Part shown: in pieces, positions 50,419 to 58,970 of the stretch
Layout of the letters: the number at the start of each line of letters is the position of its first letter
Position numbering within the stretch: position 1 is the first letter of the stretch
NCBI GenBank assembly: GCA_045612485.1
Contig: JAZKZE010000067.1
Location: 1 to 61,886, forward strand
DNA length: 61,886 nt
Direction of reading: 5' to 3'
Origin: RGIG5327 sp045612485
GTDB lineage: Bacteria > Verrucomicrobiota > Lentisphaeria > Victivallales > UBA1829
The notes under the pieces: model-generated
What the model was told of the DNA's origin: nothing
Databases searched by the model: none
Seen by the model: the letters and a program-made list of their open reading frames with translations, nothing else
Made by a program: the position numbers and the translations under genes

Positions 50419-52299
50419 ATGGAAAATTCATTGTATGACATCATTTCTTCCGGGATCTGTATCGACCGTATCAGAGAACGTTCTTTAAAGATCCATGCTC
50501 TTGAAGGGAACTGCTCCTATTCCAATTTCAAAGATTCCACCTCTTATGCCATGAAGTGTATGGAGGAATCCGGCTTTGAACAGGTGGAAAGACGTGTTCT
50601 CAGATCCGACGGAAAAAATACTTATTTCGACTGTATCATGCCCAATGCCTGGGATATGAAGGGACGGGCTTTCGTCCGTATCAAGGACGATTCCCTTACA
50701 GAAGAAGAACAGTATATAGCAGACAGTAATATTGATCCCTTCAACTCCGGCGTGTGGGGCTGCGGTACTCCCGCAGGGGGAGTGGATACTGTCATTCTTG
50801 ACGATAGACTCGTTGCAAAAGAAGATCCGGAAGGAAAAAGCATTGCCGGAAAAGTCATTCTGATGGATGGCTACAGTATGGGGAGATACAAATATCTCGT
50901 ACTGCACAATGCCGCTGCGGTCATCATTTCCGATTCAAAATGCGGGGATGATTATCCCCAATACTGCCGCTGGTCCAATGCCATCGCCTTTACCGGCTGG
51001 TATCATACTGCCGATGATCCCCGTATTCCCATTTTTATCATCTCTCCCGCCAAAAGTGCCTTCCTGCGGTCACTTCTGGCAAAAGGGGAAGTAAAATGTC
51101 ATGCCGAAACGGATGCAAAAGTCTATGACGGAGAAATCTATACGGTAACAGGACTTATCCCCGGGAAAGAAAAAGAGGAGATCACCTTTTTTGCTCACAT
51201 GTATGAGCCTTTCATTCCTGATGATGCCACAGGCGGTATGATCATTATGGAACTGTGTAAAGCCATAAAAGATGCCGTTGATGCAGGAAAACTGCCGCCT
51301 TTGCAGAAATCTCTCAAAATCGTTCTTTCCATGGAAAGATACGGTTTTTACGAGTATTTCACCGATCCGGAACAGGTGAAAAAGATCCTTCATGTGATGA
51401 GTTTTGACAGTGTATGTCACTATATGGAAAAAGGAATGGCACGGATAAGTTTGAGACAAAGTTCCATCCTTGCCCCCACTTTCGTGGATTTCCTTACAGA
51501 AAGTCTTTTCCGCAAATATCTGAAAAATGATCATGTGGTAACAGAAAGAAACAATCTTTCCGATGATACCTTCTGTTCCGACGGCGATATGAAGATCCCC
51601 TCCATGTGGACACATACCTCCAATCCCCGCTGTCATCACAATGCCGGTCCCGGCTTTATGGATGCGGACTGGGATCTGGCGGAAAGTGTGGCAAAGATCA
51701 TGGGAACTCTTGTGGGACTTCTTTCTGTCACAACAAAAGAAGAGGCAGGAAAACTTGCCGGAAATGTAAGGACGATGATCGTAAAGGATCTGGAAGAAAA
51801 AATCACCGGTACTCTTTATGCCATCCGTACAAACCGCATCAAACTTGTTTCCGGCGCGGAAAAGATCCGTTTCCTTGCCCGCATTGCCGGAGAGCAGTAT
51901 CTTTCCTTCAACCGTTACTGGAAAGATCTCATTGCGGAAAAAGATGCGGAACTCTTTACCGATCTGGGGGAAGTTGCTGTAAAAAGTCTGCCCCTTCCTG
52001 AAGGAGAACTGCCGCTGCACGGTATGGAGAAAGAAGCGGACAAACTTATTGTCAAACGCCTTGTTCCGGGTACTCTCATGTCCCTGGCAAGGGTTCCTGC
52101 AAAGGAAAGACGCTCTCCTTTTGTGATCCCGGATCTCCTTTACATGCTTTTTGACGGGGAAAAGACACTTCTGGAATGTATGCGTCTTTTCAGTTTTGAA
52201 ATGGATAAGGAATTTGACGATGCATCCATTTCCAAATTTGTGGAATTTCTCCGGTATCTGGAAAAATATGGTTATGTAAGTCTTACATATAAAGATTAA
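50419..52299 (+). CDS. M28-like peptidase with DUF4910-type domains
   Basis: 626 residues, no signal peptide. A PA-like insert near residues 100-230 (GKSIAGKVILMDGYSMGRYK, AAAVIISDSKCGDD) is followed by an M28-type core: VTGLIPGKEKEEITFFAHMY, EPFIPDDATGGMIIMELCKA (DD pair), SLKIVLSMERYGFYEYF, and NPRCHHNAGPGFMD near residue 410 with a late His. The C-terminal 60 residues look like a winged helix (LLYMLFDGEKTLLECM, FLRYLEKYGYVSL), as in DUF4910/DUF2172 aminopeptidase-like proteins. The likely activity is hydrolysis of a terminal peptide or amide bond. Its start codon directly follows the AAC(3) stop. Confidence 0.78.
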   Translation: MENSLYDIISSGICIDRIRERSLKIHALEGNCSYSNFKDSTSYAMKCMEESGFEQVERRVLRSDGKNTYFDCIMPNAWDMKGRAFVRIKDDSLTEEEQYIADSNIDPFNSGVWGCGTPAGGVDTVILDDRLVAKEDPEGKSIAGKVILMDGYSMGRYKYLVLHNAAAVIISDSKCGDDYPQYCRWSNAIAFTGWYHTADDPRIPIFIISPAKSAFLRSLLAKGEVKCHAETDAKVYDGEIYTVTGLIPGKEKEEITFFAHMYEPFIPDDATGGMIIMELCKAIKDAVDAGKLPPLQKSLKIVLSMERYGFYEYFTDPEQVKKILHVMSFDSVCHYMEKGMARISLRQSSILAPTFVDFLTESLFRKYLKNDHVVTERNNLSDDTFCSDGDMKIPSMWTHTSNPRCHHNAGPGFMDADWDLAESVAKIMGTLVGLLSVTTKEEAGKLAGNVRTMIVKDLEEKITGTLYAIRTNRIKLVSGAEKIRFLARIAGEQYLSFNRYWKDLIAEKDAELFTDLGEVAVKSLPLPEGELPLHGMEKEADKLIVKRLVPGTLMSLARVPAKERRSPFVIPDLLYMLFDGEKTLLECMRLFSFEMDKEFDDASISKFVEFLRYLEKYGYVSLTYKD

Positions 52300-52312
52300 G
52301 AAAGGAAAAATT

Positions 52313-53452
52313 ATGCGTTACTGGATCGCCAATGGTTCCGTTCATACAGCAATGACCCCGGAAGCTGTCAAAACCGATATTCTTATTGAAAACGGGAAAA
52401 TCGCAGCTTTCGGCAAAGCCGACGGCAAAGACCCCGTCATTGATGCCGCCGGAAAAGAGATCTATCCCGGACTTGTGGAAGCCCATTGCCATCTGGGACT
52501 TGCCGGATATGCTGTCAAATATGAAGGACACGATTACAACGAAAAAAATGATGTCACGACTCCGGAACTCAATGCTTATGACGGTTTCAATCCCTTTGAT
52601 CAGAGTATTGTCAATGCCAGAAGAGGGGGCGTTACAACTGTGGGAACAGGTCCCGGCAGTGCCAACGTGATCGGCGGAGCATTTATGGCAGTAAAGACTT
52701 ACGGAACAAGAGTGGATGATATGATCGTAAAGCCGAAAGTAGCCATCAAGTGTGCTTTCGGGGAAAATCCCAAGAATTTCTATCAGACAAAATCCGTTTC
52801 CTCCCGTATGACTACTGCTTTCAAATTGCGGGAAGCTCTTTTTAAGGCAAGAGATTATATGCGCAAGAAAGAAGCTGCGGGCGATGATGTCAGCAAACTG
52901 CCTGACTATAATATGCGGTGTGAAGCCCTTATTCCCGTATTGAAAGGGGAACTTCCTCTCAAGGCACACGCTCATCAGGCAAATGATATTTTTACTGCCA
53001 TACGCATTGCAAAAGAGTTCAATGTGCGTCTTACGCTGGAACATTGTACCGAAGGACATCTGATTGCCGATGCTCTGAAAAAAGAGGGATATCCTCTTGC
53101 AGTAGGTCCCGCCCAGATGCACGCAACCAAACCGGAATTGAAAAATAAATCCTATGCTACTGCCGGTATTCTTGCCAAAGCGGGCTGTCAGGTTTCCATC
53201 ATCACTGATTCGCCTGTGATCCCCCAGGAGTGTCTTGCTCTTGCCGCCGGACTTGCGGTAAAGGCTGGTATGGATGAATTTGCCGCATTGCAGGCCATTA
53301 CCATCAATCCTGCAAAACATCTGGGCATTTCTGACAGGGTGGGAAGTCTTGAAGTGGGGAAAGATGCTGATATTCTTGTCTGTGACGGCAATATTCTCAA
53401 TCCTCTCACCAAAGTGGAAAAAGTCTTTATCAACGGGGAAGAAACAGAATAA
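52313..53452 (+). CDS. Amidohydrolase (imidazolonepropionase-like)
   Basis: 379 residues of the COG1228 amidohydrolase group. Metal sites: IYPGLVEAHCHLGLAGYAVK (HxH), LPLKAHAHQANDIFTAIR and VRLTLEHCTEGHLIADAL (two His), and VSIITDSPVIPQECLALAAG (Asp). The beta-sandwich ends are RYWIANGSVHTA and VGSLEVGKDADILVCDGNIL. These enzymes cleave cyclic or linear amide bonds; the substrate is unknown. AAAGGA precedes the ATG. It is the last gene of the operon and ends at a bidirectional terminator. Confidence 0.88.
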   Translation: MRYWIANGSVHTAMTPEAVKTDILIENGKIAAFGKADGKDPVIDAAGKEIYPGLVEAHCHLGLAGYAVKYEGHDYNEKNDVTTPELNAYDGFNPFDQSIVNARRGGVTTVGTGPGSANVIGGAFMAVKTYGTRVDDMIVKPKVAIKCAFGENPKNFYQTKSVSSRMTTAFKLREALFKARDYMRKKEAAGDDVSKLPDYNMRCEALIPVLKGELPLKAHAHQANDIFTAIRIAKEFNVRLTLEHCTEGHLIADALKKEGYPLAVGPAQMHATKPELKNKSYATAGILAKAGCQVSIITDSPVIPQECLALAAGLAVKAGMDEFAALQAITINPAKHLGISDRVGSLEVGKDADILVCDGNILNPLTKVEKVFINGEETE

Positions 53453-53494
53453 AACTTTTTCAGCAGGGGTGACCTGCCGGAGAAAATTATAAAA

Positions 53495-53546
53495 AATAAA
53501 AGATATTATGAGTACCGCAGAATGGGGCTCATAATATCTTTTTTTT
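53495..53546. terminator. Bidirectional intrinsic terminator
   Basis: Perfect 12-bp stem AGATATTATGAG (53501-53512) with CTCATAATATCT (53528-53539), A-rich on the left and T8 on the right, between convergent genes. Confidence 0.88.
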
Positions 53547-53561
53547 GTCTGTTCAATGATT

Positions 53562-56519
53562 TTATTTATGTTTTTCCCCGTCAGGAATCTCTTCTTCAGG
53601 GATTCTCTGTACCTGAATATCATCTATATCTATTTTTCCTGTCACCCGCAATGCCAAAGCTCTGGAACTTCGTTTTACTGCCGGCGCATCAATGATCAGA
53701 GAATATCTGTTCCATTGTACCGCGGGAGAAGGTTTGATGGAGGAATTTTTTGCTTTTGAATATTTCCCGTCTGTCCGTACGGAAACAAAAAGTTCCCCTT
53801 TGCCTCTTGCGGAAAGAGTAATGGAATATCTTGCCGCTTTTTTATCCGGTTCATTCATATAAAGATCCACGAAGGAATTTGTTCCTTCAATGGAAATATA
53901 ATTTTTCCCGCTTGCTGGAGAATCATGTTTAATGGCACATTTTCCCACATTGTTCTCGTTGAAACTCCAATATTTGGGAACCATGTTTCCGGCAAAGTGC
54001 CATTTGCGTTTGGGCGGCTTTTTATATTTGCGTTCTTTGTACGGCACAAGGTCTTCCATATTTCCATTGCGTAACACCGCCCCGGTCGACCCGAAGGCGA
54101 CGCTTCTGTGTACATCCGAACCGTGGAATACTCCATTGCTGCTCCAGGAAGAAAGCTGGTTTTTCCCCTCTTTTTTCTGGGCGGAACGGGCAATATTGAT
54201 CTTCCAGACACTTCCGTCGGTGATCTTTATACCAAGTTTGGAAATATCCACCTTTGCTTCCAGGAGCCAGCGGTCAGGGTGATCCACGCATTTATACCGG
54301 GGATCCAGTTTCAAAGAGAAATCCCTGGAGGAACCGCTTGTGGTAAGTGCCTGATATAATTTCCCGTTCTGACTGAAACCAAGCTGATAATATTTTCCGT
54401 TCCAGTTGGAAGGGGTAAGGAAGATCTCAAAATGGTTGCCGTCCAATGCCCGCAAGCCATCTGTTTGGGCAAGGAGGGCGGGATCTTTTTTTATTCCTTT
54501 TTCCTTCAAGCCTTCAATGGCAAAATAAAGTGTATCGGCATCATAAAGAATACGCACAAAAGTCTGGGGATCCGCCTTGATCTCTTTTGTTTCATCAAAA
54601 ATATGGAAATCTGTACCGAAAGAGGCTTCTTTCCAATCCAGTTCATTTAATTTTCCGTCAATAAGGATCTCCCCCTGTTTTTTTCTTGCATTGTACTCTT
54701 TCTGTTTGCCTTTTTCAAATGCTTTATAGGATTCCACCCAGTCGGCATTGAAAAATTCCTTATCTCTGGCAATGCGTTTTGTGAGAACGGTATCGCCTTT
54801 TGCAAGGAGGGCGGCTTCTTCAAGGAGAGCATTGACTCTTGCTGCAAAACCGGGTCTTTCATAGCATTTGCCCAATACGGTTGTGGGGGTGCCGTATCCC
54901 ATGTGGACACGGGAGTCATAGAGCGCGGAAATAAGTTCCTGCCGGTATTTTTTCATAACTTTCCATGTTTTACCGTACCAGAGGGAATTGATTTTTTCAG
55001 AAATGGCGTCAAAATCTGCATCAATATTCCAGGAATAGTAACCTGTAAGGAAATATCTCTGCCAGTGGGCTTCCCAGGAGTTCCGGAGGGAATAGAAATG
55101 GCTTCTGCCGTATCTGTGATTTTTATAGTTGTCCGTGGGGGCGGTGACTACCATACCGAAACCGTACATCTTCAATTTGTGATAGTATTGAAGGTCTTTC
55201 ACCCAGGAACGTTCATGGAAAAGATAATGGACTTTTCCCGGCATTTCCGGGTGATATTCAAATGTTGTCCCCTGTATGCCTTTTTCAGCCCAGGAATCAA
55301 ACATTGCCTTGAATTTGGAGGCGTTGGGAGGGCAGGAGGGATCATCCAGCGTATGCAGATAACAGCGTCCGTGGGGACAGATCATTACTGCTGCACGGTT
55401 ATCCGGAATAAGTTTTGCCGGGGGAAAACGGAAATTCTGATAGGCAAAGGCTTCAATATGTACATTTTTGTGTTTCTCAAGAATACGGGGAACAAGGTAA
55501 TTGACCAGATGCCACCATCTTGTTGCCCGGTTATTGGAACGCTCATCGGCAGGATCATCCAGTGCAAGGCAGTTTTTACATTCGCACCAGTTTGTGTGAT
55601 CGTCATTGGACATTGTCCAGTTTACTTTTCTGTCGGCCGGGTATTGGGAAAGCCTTTCAAGGGTATGTTTCAGGATCAGTTCCTTTACCGCTTCATTGGA
55701 GGTACAGGGCTGACTTTCCATAGGTTTGCAATATTTGCCGTTACGGAAGCCGAAATATTCCGGATTCTTTTTGCGGATCTCTTCCCATACTTTCGGCACA
55801 TACCCTTTGCTGGACCCCATGATGGGGACAAGTCCTCCGTCTCCGTCATTATAAATGGCATCCCTTTCTGCCATATAATCCGCCCGGGACCCTTTCAGAG
55901 TGCGTTTGGCGCAGAAAAGCTGTAATCCATTGCGCATAAGGTAGTCATAGGTTTCCGGAGTCCAGCCGGAACCGCCGTTGAGCCGGAATTTCCTCTGGGA
56001 AAAGGCAGGATTATAATTTTTGCACATTTCCGGGACTTCAAAGGAATTTTTCTTCGGGATAAACTCGCCGTATTCACCGGGGAAAAGCCAGTAAATATCT
56101 CCACAGTCGGTAAGAATACGGTATGCTCCATAGATGAGACCGCGTTTTTCCTTTGCTATGATCTCCACAAAATCTTTTCCGGAATGGATAATAAATCCGT
56201 CGTGGCGGATATTTTTTATTGCTTTGGATAAAGCTGCGTCGTCTATTTTGAGATTTTTATCGTCTGCAAGGCGGAACCTTATGACGGTATTTCCCGGAAC
56301 GGGGGAATCCGTAATCTTTATTTCCGCACCGGTCTGTTTTTTTATAAAGTATGCCAGTTCCTTTGCTGCATGTTTTTTCACTTTGTCCGCATTTTGGGGC
56401 AGGAGGATGAAAGAAGTGCTTTTTCCGTTTTTCACCAGATCTGCCGCAGATGTCTGAAAAAATGTGAATAAAAATACGGAAAGAAAAAGTCCCTGTAAAA
56501 ATAATGATCTCTGAAACAT
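53562..56519 (-). CDS. Secreted DUF4838 protein with CBM9-like domain
   Basis: 985 residues. Signal peptide (FLQGLFLSVFLFTFFQTSAA), then an alpha-glucuronidase-like N-terminal domain (KHAAKELAYFIKKQTGAEIK, KRGLIYGAYRILTDCGDIYW), then the DUF4838 barrel (WTMSNDDHTNWCECKNCLAL, DNRAAVMICPHGRCYLHTLD, TTFEYHPEMPGKVHYLF). Residues about 640-810 are a CBM9-like domain (QGEILIDGKLNELDWKEASF, NHFEIFLTPSNWNGKYYQL), followed by a carbohydrate-binding-like beta domain to the end. DUF4838 is abundant in Lentisphaerae and Bacteroidetes and is regarded as a putative glycoside hydrolase; the substrate is unknown. AAAGGA precedes the ATG; strong promoter upstream. Confidence 0.87.
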   Translation of the reverse strand: MFQRSLFLQGLFLSVFLFTFFQTSAADLVKNGKSTSFILLPQNADKVKKHAAKELAYFIKKQTGAEIKITDSPVPGNTVIRFRLADDKNLKIDDAALSKAIKNIRHDGFIIHSGKDFVEIIAKEKRGLIYGAYRILTDCGDIYWLFPGEYGEFIPKKNSFEVPEMCKNYNPAFSQRKFRLNGGSGWTPETYDYLMRNGLQLFCAKRTLKGSRADYMAERDAIYNDGDGGLVPIMGSSKGYVPKVWEEIRKKNPEYFGFRNGKYCKPMESQPCTSNEAVKELILKHTLERLSQYPADRKVNWTMSNDDHTNWCECKNCLALDDPADERSNNRATRWWHLVNYLVPRILEKHKNVHIEAFAYQNFRFPPAKLIPDNRAAVMICPHGRCYLHTLDDPSCPPNASKFKAMFDSWAEKGIQGTTFEYHPEMPGKVHYLFHERSWVKDLQYYHKLKMYGFGMVVTAPTDNYKNHRYGRSHFYSLRNSWEAHWQRYFLTGYYSWNIDADFDAISEKINSLWYGKTWKVMKKYRQELISALYDSRVHMGYGTPTTVLGKCYERPGFAARVNALLEEAALLAKGDTVLTKRIARDKEFFNADWVESYKAFEKGKQKEYNARKKQGEILIDGKLNELDWKEASFGTDFHIFDETKEIKADPQTFVRILYDADTLYFAIEGLKEKGIKKDPALLAQTDGLRALDGNHFEIFLTPSNWNGKYYQLGFSQNGKLYQALTTSGSSRDFSLKLDPRYKCVDHPDRWLLEAKVDISKLGIKITDGSVWKINIARSAQKKEGKNQLSSWSSNGVFHGSDVHRSVAFGSTGAVLRNGNMEDLVPYKERKYKKPPKRKWHFAGNMVPKYWSFNENNVGKCAIKHDSPASGKNYISIEGTNSFVDLYMNEPDKKAARYSITLSARGKGELFVSVRTDGKYSKAKNSSIKPSPAVQWNRYSLIIDAPAVKRSSRALALRVTGKIDIDDIQVQRIPEEEIPDGEKHK

Positions 56520-56562
56520 GATTTGTCCTTTTTTTATAATAGCGGATATATTCTTTTATAGA

Positions 56563-56590
56563 ATTATAGCAGATAAAAAATTTTTTTCAA
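56563..56590 (-). promoter_or_regulatory. Promoter of the DUF4838 gene
   Basis: Minus-strand TTGAAA (56590-56585) and a consensus TATAAT (56568-56563), 16-bp spacer, 44 bp before the start codon. Confidence 0.7.
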
Positions 56591-56689
56591 GGAAATTTCC
56601 GGAAAAAGAAAGAATAAAATCTTTTCCGGTCTTGAAAAGAAAATTTTTATGGCTATTTTATGCGTGGATGTATCATAACAGGAGTATTT

Positions 56690-57538
56690 ATGTTCAGAAA
56701 AAATTTTATATTGATTTGCTTTTTTCTTTCTGTATTTTTTACCTTTTTTATTGATTGTATTGCAGAAGAACCTTCCTTCCGTCTTGCTACATTCAATATC
56801 CGCCGGCCGGGGGATAAAAGTCCCCATTCCTGGCGTGAACGCAAAAGCCGCTGTCTTGAGATCATCCGGCAGAATAAAATTGATATTTACGGCATACAGG
56901 AAGGGTATCATTATCAGGTGAAAGATCTTACAGATAATGGTGTGTTCCGGTACATCGGTCACGGCAGAAATGACTTCAAAGAGAAAGGGGAATTTACTGC
57001 CATACTGTATAAAAAAGACCGTTTTGAACTGCTTGACGGCGGAACTTTCGGACTTTCGGAAAAGCCTCATATTCCCGGATACCGTTCCTGGAAAACTGCC
57101 TATCCCCGCATTGCTTCATGGGGGCTTTTCAAGGATAAAAAAAGCGGCAGAAAATTTCTTTATTATAATACCCATCTGGATAATGTGAGAGAATTGGCGC
57201 GTATCAATGGGATCCGGTTGATTATAGCTCACGCAGGAAAAAATGCACCGGGAACTCCGGTAGTGTTAAGCGGGGATTTTAATGATGTGCCGGATTCTCC
57301 CACATGGAAAATGGCTTCTTCTTTCCTTAAAGACTCTTCCCGTATTTCCCGGAAAAGCCACAGCGGACCATTATATACTTTTCATGATTACGGCAAAGAA
57401 AAATCGCCGTTCCCTATAGATTTTATCTTTGTTTCCGATGCTTTCACAGTACTGGATCACAGAACCATTGATACAAAATTTCCGGAAGGATTTGCTTCCG
57501 ATCATTTTCCGGCAGCCGTTACTCTGCATTTGAAATGA
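56690..57538 (+). CDS. Secreted endonuclease/exonuclease/phosphatase family hydrolase
   Basis: 282 residues from the ATG at 56690, which follows GGAG. Signal peptide FILICFFLSVFFTFFIDCIA. The EEP fold is clear: RLATFNIRRPGDKSPHSWRE, IDIYGIQEGYHYQVKDLT (metal Glu), FLYYNTHLDNVRELARINGI (catalytic His), TPVVLSGDFNDVPDSPTWKM (Asp-x-Asn), PIDFIFVSDAF and FASDHFPAAVTLHLK (Asp-His). It could be a nuclease, phosphodiesterase or sugar-lipid phosphatase outside the cytoplasm. Next to the SGNH lipoprotein and the DUF4838 enzyme it suggests polymer degradation. Confidence 0.88.
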   Translation: MFRKNFILICFFLSVFFTFFIDCIAEEPSFRLATFNIRRPGDKSPHSWRERKSRCLEIIRQNKIDIYGIQEGYHYQVKDLTDNGVFRYIGHGRNDFKEKGEFTAILYKKDRFELLDGGTFGLSEKPHIPGYRSWKTAYPRIASWGLFKDKKSGRKFLYYNTHLDNVRELARINGIRLIIAHAGKNAPGTPVVLSGDFNDVPDSPTWKMASSFLKDSSRISRKSHSGPLYTFHDYGKEKSPFPIDFIFVSDAFTVLDHRTIDTKFPEGFASDHFPAAVTLHLK

Positions 57539-57568
57539 TGAATAAAAGGAACCGGATAGATAAATACC

Positions 57569-57596
57569 TTGACATTCCCTCTTGCTGTGGTATATT
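57569..57596 (+). promoter_or_regulatory. Promoter of the SGNH lipoprotein gene
   Basis: Consensus TTGACA (57569-57574) and TATATT (57591-57596), 16-bp spacer, 40 bp before the start codon. One of the best sigma70-type matches in the window. Confidence 0.75.
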
Positions 57597-57635
57597 AGTC
57601 AGATCATCCTAAAAAACAAAAATACAGGAGAATGT

Positions 57636-58901
57636 ATGAACAGAAGAAAAAGAATTTTTGCAGGTGCCGTACTCTTTTGTGCTGCGATCATGTTTTTGCA
57701 GGGCTGTCAGTGTATTGCAGAAAAAAACGTTGAAAAAAAGAGTGAAAAAACCGTTGTAAAAAAGGAAGAAAAGAAACTTGCCAAAGCGGGGGATATTTTT
57801 CTTCCGGAAAAAATCTATGCTGTACCCGGGATAGAGTGTAATATCTACTTTAAAAACATCTTTTTTGCCATCAATCACGCCAATTATGTTTTTGATGTGG
57901 ATTGTCCCAAAGGGAAACAGGAGGAAAAAAGGTGGACTTATATCCCCTGGAGAAATGAAGTGGATAAGAGTTATCCCCTTACGGTAAGGGTGTATGATGA
58001 AAAAGGTCTTGTTGCGGAAGCCTCCACAACCATTTATGTCACCTCCGCCGATGCCGGAAAAGGTAAAAATCTCTCCATTCTCGTTGTTGGGGACTCCCTT
58101 ACCAATGCCACAGAATATCCCCGTCAGCTTCTTGCGTTGTGCAATAAGGAAAAAGCCCCCCTTCTGAAAATGGTGGGCAGTCATGCAGGAAGCGGGAAAA
58201 AGCCCGTTGCCAATGGTGTCGCCCACGAGGGATACGGCGGCTGGACATGGAGTACTTTCCGTTCCCAGTATGTGACCGATCCCAAACACCGCAATTTCAA
58301 GACTTACCGGGCAAAAAGCAAATTTATCTTTGAAAAAGACGGCAAAAGAGTTTTCAGTCTTGCCGATTATATGAAAAAATACAATAACGGCAAAATGCCC
58401 GATGTCATTACCTTCCAGCTGGGCGTGAATGATATTTTCGGTGCAACGGACAAAACTCTGGATGCCCGTATCAAAACCACTCTTGCCAATGCCGATACCC
58501 TTATTGCCCTTTTCCGCAAGGACGCTCCCGATGCCGTTATCGGAGTGGGATTTGTTACTGCCGGAGCCAATCAGGATGCCTTCGGCAATAACTACAAATG
58601 CAATCAGACCTCCTTCGGCTATTACAGAAACCATTTCCGTCTGAATCAGGCGATGGCAAAACACTTTGCAAGCCGGATCAACGATAAGTTTGTGATGATC
58701 CCCTCCAATGTGAATCTGGATACGGAAAATAACTTTCCCATTACAAAAACAAGGATCAATACCCAGAATCTCACAAGGATCATCCGGCAGAATAACGGCG
58801 TACATCCGGATAAAAACGGATACCGTCAGATGGGGGATTCCTACTTTGCCTGGCTGAAATACCTTCTTGCCAAAGGAGCTCTTGCCGACGCAAAGAAATA
58901 A
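57636..58901 (+). CDS. SGNH/GDSL hydrolase-type lipoprotein
   Basis: 421 residues from the ATG at 57636 (GGAG five bases upstream). Lipobox MFLQGCQC gives a lipid anchor after Lys/Glu-rich spacing. The SGNH esterase blocks are visible: SILVVGDSLTNATEYPRQLL (block I Ser), AHEGYGGWTWSTFRSQYVTD (block II Gly), ITFQLGVNDIFGATDKTLDA (block III Asn) and NNGVHPDKNGYRQMGDSYFA (block V Asp and His). Such enzymes remove acyl groups from polysaccharides or lipids. A beta-rich region before the catalytic domain may be an Ig-like module. Confidence 0.87.
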   Translation: MNRRKRIFAGAVLFCAAIMFLQGCQCIAEKNVEKKSEKTVVKKEEKKLAKAGDIFLPEKIYAVPGIECNIYFKNIFFAINHANYVFDVDCPKGKQEEKRWTYIPWRNEVDKSYPLTVRVYDEKGLVAEASTTIYVTSADAGKGKNLSILVVGDSLTNATEYPRQLLALCNKEKAPLLKMVGSHAGSGKKPVANGVAHEGYGGWTWSTFRSQYVTDPKHRNFKTYRAKSKFIFEKDGKRVFSLADYMKKYNNGKMPDVITFQLGVNDIFGATDKTLDARIKTTLANADTLIALFRKDAPDAVIGVGFVTAGANQDAFGNNYKCNQTSFGYYRNHFRLNQAMAKHFASRINDKFVMIPSNVNLDTENNFPITKTRINTQNLTRIIRQNNGVHPDKNGYRQMGDSYFAWLKYLLAKGALADAKK

Positions 58902-58923
58902 TTTTTCCTTTGTGCTTTTTTAC

Positions 58924-58970
58924 AGACCTTCTCCGCAGAGTTCTCACCGGGGAAGGTCTTTTTTATTTTT
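58924..58970 (+). terminator. Intrinsic terminator after the SGNH gene
   Basis: Stem of about 11 bp, AGACCTTC (58924-58931) with GAAGGTCT (58952-58959), then a T-rich tract. It overlaps the 3' end of the convergent gene. Confidence 0.75.

Noticed and set aside
57609..58805. Minus-strand frame of 398 codons opposite the SGNH lipoprotein
   Set aside because: Composition is Ile/Phe/Gly-rich with no domain, and the plus-strand gene has a promoter, ribosome site, lipobox and catalytic blocks.
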